From an uncultured Bacteroidia bacterium (lineage in GTDB: Bacteria > Bacteroidota > Bacteroidia > Bacteroidales > CAJPTX01), in NCBI GenBank assembly GCA_938040915.1, contig CALHZE010000145.1:1-10356 (forward strand): 10,356 nt of DNA, in the 5' to 3' direction. Both the position numbers and the translations under genes were made by a program. The notes under the pieces were generated by a model that worked only from the letters and a program-made list of their open reading frames with translations, had not been told where the DNA came from and made no database searches. Every line of letters begins with the position of its first letter. Within the stretch, counting starts at the first letter, position 1. Positions 6,528-10,356 of this stretch are shown here, one piece after another.

Positions 6528-7616
6528 TTATTCGCGAACGAGAAGGACGAGCGTCGCCCCGTAACCATATTCCTTGAAAGAGGCGTCTTGATAGCGGCAT
6601 ACGGGGTAGTCCATCCGCAAGACGCGCTGCACCTCGCGCTGGAGCGTGCCATTCCCCACCCCGTGGATGGCGACAAGCCGCTTGATATGGGGCGTGCAGA
6701 GCGCCTCGTCCATCGCCCGCCGGAAGTGTTGAATCTGAAACTCGAGCTTCTCGCTCGGGGTCATCTTGCTCTCTTTGATGTTGGTGAGCGACTCAAAGTG
6801 GAGGTCGACAATCACCTGTTCCGCAGCGGGGACGCCCTTAGGGGGTTCTTTACGCGGCGCTTTTTCCTCGGGCTGGGTTTCAGACTTCTGTTCGACCAAG
6901 ATTTCCAGCTCGTGCTCTTTAGCTTCGTCGCGAATGGCGAGGAGGAGCAACTCTTCGTCTAAGAACCTATTTTCTCGAAACGAACGGGGGCGGGTAAACT
7001 CGTTGCCGTTGATGGTTAAGTCTGCGCCAAAGGGCGTACGGAGCTCATGAGCGCCAAGGGCATAATAGAGCCCTTGAAGGTGTAGGGAAACGTAGAGGAA
7101 GAGGTCTTTAGCTTTGATGTCACAGACTCGGCGGCAGCACTGGCGCGCGATCTTCCCCCCAAAGAAGGTGATAGACTTTGCTCGTTCGAAACGCGAGAGG
7201 GTGAGAAAGAGGTCGTCGTTAGACTCGTTGATGATGTAGAGCGTATAAGGTCCCACGAGGATATCTTGTGGGTCAGCGGGGGCAAAGCCGAGGTAGAGCC
7301 CCTCGACACCGATGCGTGGGGCGTGTAGGGGGATGTGCACAGACTGACGCTCGGGGTCGGGGAGGATGGGTTCGCCGCGTTGTGCCGCGAGCGAAGCCAC
7401 GACTGAGGGAGGTGTTTGAGGGGCTATGTGTTCACTCTTGTTGGCCAGCGAAACAAGCTCAGGAGGGGAATCTACCACAAGCTCGGAGGCAAGCATCGGG
7501 ATCTCGAACCCGTCGGCGGTGCGTACCAACCAACGGAGCTTATCTATTTTCTTCACCACCACACCTCCGCCGACTTCGTTAAGAAAGCGGACCTTATCGC
7601 CGATTTGGATAGTCAT
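6528..7616 (-). CDS. DUF2027 domain protein with C-terminal Smr domain
   Basis: This is a 362-residue cytoplasmic protein typical of Bacteroidota. The N-terminus, MTIQIGDKVRFLNEVGGGVV, is the DUF2027 signature, followed by DGFEIPMLASELVV. A middle region carries a second conserved block around 95-225. A charged linker (about 238-265, rich in K, E and P) leads to a C-terminal Smr domain with DLH (271-273) and HGVGNGTL (318-325). Smr domains occur at the end of MutS2 and act as nucleases or nucleic-acid binders; MutS2 Smr is linked to collided-ribosome rescue and recombination. The role of this domain pairing is not known to me. An ATG at 7658 is possible and gives 376 residues, but the ATG at 7616 matches the family start, has GAGGG 8 bp upstream, and lies downstream of the putative promoter box at 7658-7665. 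It appears to be the first gene of the block leading to ychF. Confidence 0.93.
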   Translation of the reverse strand: MTIQIGDKVRFLNEVGGGVVVKKIDKLRWLVRTADGFEIPMLASELVVDSPPELVSLANKSEHIAPQTPPSVVASLAAQRGEPILPDPERQSVHIPLHAPRIGVEGLYLGFAPADPQDILVGPYTLYIINESNDDLFLTLSRFERAKSITFFGGKIARQCCRRVCDIKAKDLFLYVSLHLQGLYYALGAHELRTPFGADLTINGNEFTRPRSFRENRFLDEELLLLAIRDEAKEHELEILVEQKSETQPEEKAPRKEPPKGVPAAEQVIVDLHFESLTNIKESKMTPSEKLEFQIQHFRRAMDEALCTPHIKRLVAIHGVGNGTLQREVQRVLRMDYPVCRYQDASFKEYGYGATLVLLVRE

Positions 7617-7635
7617 GACCATTACCCTCATTGTC

Positions 7636-7649
7636 CCCAAACGTTTGGG
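7636..7649. promoter_or_regulatory. 14-bp perfect palindrome, possible operator
   Basis: CCCAAACGTTTGGG is a perfect inverted repeat without a spacer. It lies 8 bp downstream of the putative -7 box, so it covers or follows the expected transcription start of the DUF2027/Smr-ychF block and precedes the GAGGG ribosome-binding site. The position fits a repressor site. No regulator is encoded nearby to assign to it. Confidence 0.4.
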
Positions 7650-7657
7650 AGTAGGCA

Positions 7658-7665
7658 CAAAGTTA
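7658..7665 (-). promoter_or_regulatory. -7 promoter box of the DUF2027/Smr-ychF block
   Basis: The minus strand reads TAACTTTG, identical to the box before fabD and an exact match to TAnnTTTG. It lies 41 bp upstream of the preferred start codon at 7616. No clear -33 TTTG was found at the usual spacing. Confidence 0.5.
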
Positions 7666-7804
7666 AGAAACTAGTGCGAGTCAGACTGCCCAGCACGAGC
7701 GGGAGGTCTACACAGAGGGGGACTCCCGAGCAGAGTATTCCTCCAACCGATTTATGTTTTCCTTAATTCCCCTACCCTCTCCCCGTGCTGCGTGCTTGCG
7801 CAAC

Positions 7805-7848
7805 GCGTACTGCTAGGGAGGCCCTAGGGAGGCGCTAGGGAGGCGACC
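7805..7848. repeat. 11-bp tandem repeat array, 4 units (downstream of recQ)
   Basis: The units are GCGTACTGCTA (7805-7815), GGGAGGCCCTA (7816-7826), GGGAGGCGCTA (7827-7837) and the degenerate GGGAGGCGACC (7838-7848). The strongest part is three consecutive CTAGGGAGGC blocks spaced exactly 11 bp apart. The first unit matches the first unit of the array at 10299 in 9 of 11 positions. There are no spacers, so this is not a CRISPR. The period does not preserve a reading frame, which fits a non-coding role. Confidence 0.85.
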
Positions 7849-7876
7849 GTACGATGACCTACCTAAAAACGCGCCC

Positions 7877-7965
7877 AAAAGTACCTACTTTTAGACGAAT
7901 TCCGTTATTCTCTTTGTCTATTCTTTTAATTATCCTCTTAAAAAGAGGATTTGGAATTCCTAAAG
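7877..7965. repeat. Nested inverted repeats in an AT-rich stretch
   Basis: Three dyads lie here. AAAAGTA-CC-TACTTTT (7877-7892) is a 7-bp stem with a 2-nt centre. ATCCTCTT-AAA-AAGAGGAT (7932-7950) is a perfect 8-bp stem with a 3-nt loop. An outer pair encloses the latter: CTTTTAGACGAATTCC (7888-7903) against GGAATTCCTAAAG (7953-7965), a 13-bp stem interrupted by one bulge of one base and one of two. It lies 60-150 bp past the recQ stop and could contribute to 3'-end formation of that transcript, but no T tract follows the stems in the minus direction. It could instead be a small remnant element or a protein site. Confidence 0.6.
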
Positions 7966-8009
7966 CTCTGATTACGTTGTCCGTGCTGGATTGCTCGCAC
8001 AAGCCGCGC

Positions 8010-8028
8010 GCCCTTAGCGTCGAAGGGC
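8010..8028 (-). terminator. Weak hairpin at the recQ stop codon
   Basis: GCCCTT (8010-8015) pairs with AAGGGC (8023-8028) around a 7-nt loop, overlapping the first base of the recQ stop. It is not followed by a T run on the minus strand, so it is at best a weak or factor-dependent terminator. Confidence 0.25.
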
Positions 8029-10223
8029 TAGTTCCCCATCTCGGAACAGTACTTGATGCGGACGAGGCGGATGATGTCTTCGTCCACCTCAAGGTCTTTT
8101 AAGGCCTCACAGGCGGCGGCAAGATCGAGTGACTCTGCCTCGTTTTGGAAATAGTCGTAGATCTCCTCTTGGACGTCGTCATCGACCTGCTCATCAATGT
8201 AGTAACTGATGTTGAGCTTCATCCCCGAGTTGATAACAAGACTCTCAAGCTCGGTGAGCAACTCCCCCACGTCTATGTGAAGCATGGCGGTGATGTCCTC
8301 AAAGTCCATCTTTCGGTCAATGGAGCGTATGAGCGTCGTTTTCTGCTGCGAACGCGAGGGGGCGACCTTCATGACGAAGTCAGCCGGACGCTCGATCTCG
8401 TTTTCCTCGACATACTGACGGATGAGGTCTACAAACGGCTGCCCATAACGCTTGGCCTTGCTGGCACTCACGCCCGAGATGTTCTGAAGCTCCTCGAGGG
8501 TTATCGGGTAATGGATGGTCATTTCCTCAAGAGAGGTGTCTTGGAAGATGACAAAGGGTTGTACCTTATTCCGTTTAGCTTCGTCGCGCGTGAGGTTTTT
8601 CAACATTTGGAAGAGCATGGAGTCTACCCCCATACCTTCGGAGGGGATCAGGGCGTCTTCGTCTTGATCTTCTTGCTTATAGTCGTGGTCGCGCACGAAG
8701 GAGATCTGGTAAGGGTTGTCAAGGAATGCGCGCCCTTTGTCGGTAAGGTAAAGTAACCCGTATTGTTGGATATCTTTTTGTAGAAAGCCGTGTAATAGGG
8801 CTTGCCGAACAATGCTGCCGAGGAAGAACTCTGATTCGTTTTTCTGAACACCGAAGAGGGCAAGCTCCGAATGGTTATAGATGTCGCTGTCTTGGCTCTT
8901 AACCCCTCGTAGGAGCGAGATGAGATAGTCGGCATGAAAGCCCTCTCCGATCTCTAGCAGGAGGCTCAGGAGTTGCTGTAGGTAGACCTTTCCCTCAAAG
9001 TGGGGTTGGTCGGAAAGACAGTTGTCACAGTGTTCGCAATTGGGGACGTCATACTGCTCGCCGAAATATTGCAAGAGCATCTGGCGTCGACAGTTTCCCC
9101 CCTGTGCATAGTAAATTGTATCAAGGAGGAGTTGTTTGCCGATCTCCCGCTCGGGGAGCTTTTTGCTAAGGAAGAAGTGCCCGAGTCGTTGTACGTCCTT
9201 TTCGGAGTAGAAGGCAATGCAGTGTCCCTCGAGTCCGTCGCGTCCGGCGCGCCCTGTTTCTTGATAATAACCCTCGAGGCTTTTAGGCATATCGTAGTGG
9301 ATAACGTAGCGGACGTCGGGTTTGTCAATCCCCATGCCAAAGGCAATCGTCGCGACAATGACGTCACACTCCTCTTGCAAGAAGGCATCTTGGTTGTAGG
9401 TGCGCGTCTTGGTGTCGAGCCCCGCGTGGTAGGGTAGGGCGCGTATCCCGTTGAGTTGCAGGATATTTGCCAGTTGCTCTACGCGGCTTCGGCTGATGCA
9501 ATAGATAATGCCCGACTTGCCGGGGTTGTCTTTGATATACTTGGCGATCTGCTTGGTAGCGTCGGCTTTGGGTCGTACGGAGTAGAAGAGGTTGGGTCGG
9601 TTAAATGAGGAGCGGAAGACGACCGCCTCACTCATGCCAAGGTTTTTCTGGATGTCGTCTTGCACCTTCGGGGTCGCTGTAGCCGTAAGGGCGATGAGTG
9701 GGGCGACGCCAATCTTTTCCACGAACTCGCGTATGCGTCGATACTCGGGGCGGAAGTCGTGTCCCCACTCTGAGATACAGTGCGCCTCGTCTATGGCATA
9801 GAACGAGATTTTGGCTTGTTGGAGGAAGAGGATGTTTTCTTCCTTATTGAGTGTCTCGGGTGCGACGTAGAGGAGCTTGGTAACACCGGCGAGGACGTCG
9901 TCTTTTACGGCGGCGATCTCTTTCTTGTTGAGAGAGGAGTTGAGGAAGTGGGTAACTCGGTCGTCGCCACAGGAGGCTCGGAGGCGGTCGACCTGATTTT
10001 TCATCAGGGCGATGAGGGGCGAAACGACGATGGCGGTACCCGGAAGAATAAGGGCGGGGAGTTGGTAGCAAAGTGACTTGCCTCCTCCCGTGGGCATGAG
10101 TACAAAGGTGTCTCTTCCTTGTAATAAGTTACGTATGATAGCCTCTTGGTGACCTTTGAATTTGTCGAATCCGAACCATTTGTTGAGATGAGAGACTAGC
10201 GGCACGTCTTCGCGATACTGCAT
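8028..10223 (-). CDS. recQ: ATP-dependent DNA helicase RecQ (long Bacteroidota form)
   Basis: RecQ is a 3'-5' superfamily 2 DNA helicase used in recombinational repair and fork restart. Helicase motifs are in order: motif 0 FKGHQEAII (22-30), Walker A PTGGGKS (44-50), DEAH (145-148) followed by the aromatic-rich loop CISEWGHDFRPEY (149-161), LTATATP (179-185), IAFGMGIDKPDVR (293-305) and QETGRAGRDG (321-330). The zinc-binding domain has C378, C396, C399 and C402, followed by a winged-helix region (about 410-510) and an HRDC-type domain (about 535-608). An acidic extension of some 120 residues (612-731) makes the protein longer than E. coli RecQ (about 610 residues), which is usual for the Bacteroidota form. 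All key residues seen are intact. The ATG at 10223 is the only reasonable start and lies 40 bp past a -7 box. It is monocistronic by layout, with long non-coding sequence after it. Confidence 0.98.
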   Translation of the reverse strand: MQYREDVPLVSHLNKWFGFDKFKGHQEAIIRNLLQGRDTFVLMPTGGGKSLCYQLPALILPGTAIVVSPLIALMKNQVDRLRASCGDDRVTHFLNSSLNKKEIAAVKDDVLAGVTKLLYVAPETLNKEENILFLQQAKISFYAIDEAHCISEWGHDFRPEYRRIREFVEKIGVAPLIALTATATPKVQDDIQKNLGMSEAVVFRSSFNRPNLFYSVRPKADATKQIAKYIKDNPGKSGIIYCISRSRVEQLANILQLNGIRALPYHAGLDTKTRTYNQDAFLQEECDVIVATIAFGMGIDKPDVRYVIHYDMPKSLEGYYQETGRAGRDGLEGHCIAFYSEKDVQRLGHFFLSKKLPEREIGKQLLLDTIYYAQGGNCRRQMLLQYFGEQYDVPNCEHCDNCLSDQPHFEGKVYLQQLLSLLLEIGEGFHADYLISLLRGVKSQDSDIYNHSELALFGVQKNESEFFLGSIVRQALLHGFLQKDIQQYGLLYLTDKGRAFLDNPYQISFVRDHDYKQEDQDEDALIPSEGMGVDSMLFQMLKNLTRDEAKRNKVQPFVIFQDTSLEEMTIHYPITLEELQNISGVSASKAKRYGQPFVDLIRQYVEENEIERPADFVMKVAPSRSQQKTTLIRSIDRKMDFEDITAMLHIDVGELLTELESLVINSGMKLNISYYIDEQVDDDVQEEIYDYFQNEAESLDLAAACEALKDLEVDEDIIRLVRIKYCSEMGN

Positions 10224-10263
10224 ACTGGGTAACGATATGTTGTTTGCTCCTATTCTTGCTACC

Positions 10264-10271
10264 CAAAGATA
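10264..10271 (-). promoter_or_regulatory. -7 promoter box of recQ
   Basis: The minus strand reads TATCTTTG, an exact fit to TAnnTTTG, 40 bp upstream of the recQ start codon. The -33 region is not clearly matched (a GTTTC lies too close). The 11-bp repeat array begins 27 bp further upstream. Confidence 0.5.
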
Positions 10272-10298
10272 GGCTTTTTTCCGAAACTGGGCGCGCTA

Positions 10299-10353
10299 GC
10301 GTACCACTAGCATACCACTAGCATACCACTCGCATACCACTCGCGGTACACCA
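10299..10353. repeat. 11-bp tandem repeat array, 4-5 units (upstream of recQ)
   Basis: The units are GCGTACCACTA (10299-10309), GCATACCACTA (10310-10320), GCATACCACTC (10321-10331), GCATACCACTC (10332-10342) and a degenerate GCGGTACACCA (10343-10353). It may continue beyond the window. It lies just upstream of the recQ promoter box, on average one unit per helical turn. The shared first unit (GCGTACnnCTA) and identical period tie it to the array at 7805-7848. Confidence 0.9.
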
Positions 10354-10356
10354 CAC

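Larger units (their letters stand above)
7617..8027. other. 411-bp intergenic region between recQ and the DUF2027/Smr gene
   Basis: This is unusually long for an otherwise compact window and holds no convincing gene. Both neighbours are on the minus strand, so it must contain the end of the recQ transcript and the promoter of the next block. Going down in coordinates it holds a hairpin overlapping the recQ stop, an AT-rich stretch with nested inverted repeats (7877-7965), an 11-bp tandem array (7805-7848), a bulged stem CGGGA-g-GTC / GAC-TCCCG (7700-7728), a -7 box (7658-7665) and a 14-bp palindrome (7636-7649). The octamer CCGTGCTG occurs at 7783-7790 and 7981-7988, and the inverted 7-mer CAGCACG at 7691-7697. 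Confidence 0.8.

Noticed and set aside
7617..7658. Upstream ATG at 7658 as the start of the DUF2027/Smr protein
   Set aside because: It would overlap the -7 box and the palindrome and add 14 residues not expected in the family; the ATG at 7616 has GAGGG at good spacing.
7854..8102. Plus-strand 82-codon frame with a hydrophobic stretch in the recQ-Smr gap
   Set aside because: Its second part is antisense to the recQ C-terminus, its start has no ribosome-binding signal, and the hydrophobic run is explained by the AT-rich dyads it crosses.
10299..10353. CRISPR-like array
   Set aside because: Units are only 11 bp, contiguous and without spacers, and no cas genes are present.

Overview
The window looks like a piece of a Bacteroidota chromosome, most likely Porphyromonas or a close relative. 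The evidence is the protein flavour (DUF2027-Smr protein, long RecQ with an acidic C-terminal extension, a PafA-type alkaline phosphatase fold, AAA-ATPase/PD-(D/E)XK family proteins), TAnnTTTG-type -7 promoter boxes and generally weak Shine-Dalgarno signals. The species is inferred, not proven. All genes lie on the minus strand, so transcription runs from high to low coordinates.

Layout in transcription order. The right edge holds an 11-bp tandem repeat array (10299-10353), followed by a promoter and recQ (10223-8028). A 411-bp intergenic region (8027-7617) contains nested inverted repeats, a visibly AT-rich stretch, a second 11-bp array (7848-7805) of the same style, a -7 box and a 14-bp perfect palindrome. 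Then comes a tightly packed, operon-like block: DUF2027/Smr protein (7616-6528), ychF (6509-5409), an alkaline-phosphatase-fold gene interrupted by an in-frame TAG (5399-3717), and an MgtC/SapB-family gene broken by a one-base shift in a G6 tract (3704-3005). The gaps between them are 18, 9 and 12 bp. After a 63-bp gap with its own promoter-like box, fabD follows (2941-2060) and ends in a hairpin/T-tract terminator.

The left end carries a complete AAA-ATPase/PD-(D/E)XK protein gene (1961-351) with its own terminator. It is followed by the first 257 bases of a second copy that runs off the window. Positions 1-291 and 1705-1995 are identical base for base, so this is a recent tandem duplication or gene conversion, and its boundary falls inside the terminator stems.

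The housekeeping genes (recQ for DNA repair, ychF for a translation-associated ATPase, fabD for fatty-acid initiation) look intact. The most unusual items are: (1) the phosphatase-fold protein appears to have lost every active-site position of its family as well as carrying a stop codon, so it descends from a pseudoenzyme; (2) the neighbouring mgtC-like gene is frameshifted at a homopolymer; (3) two 11-bp repeat arrays of one family bracket recQ; (4) the tandem nuclease-ATPase paralogues. I saw no rRNA or tRNA genes, CRISPR array, transposase or complete mobile element.
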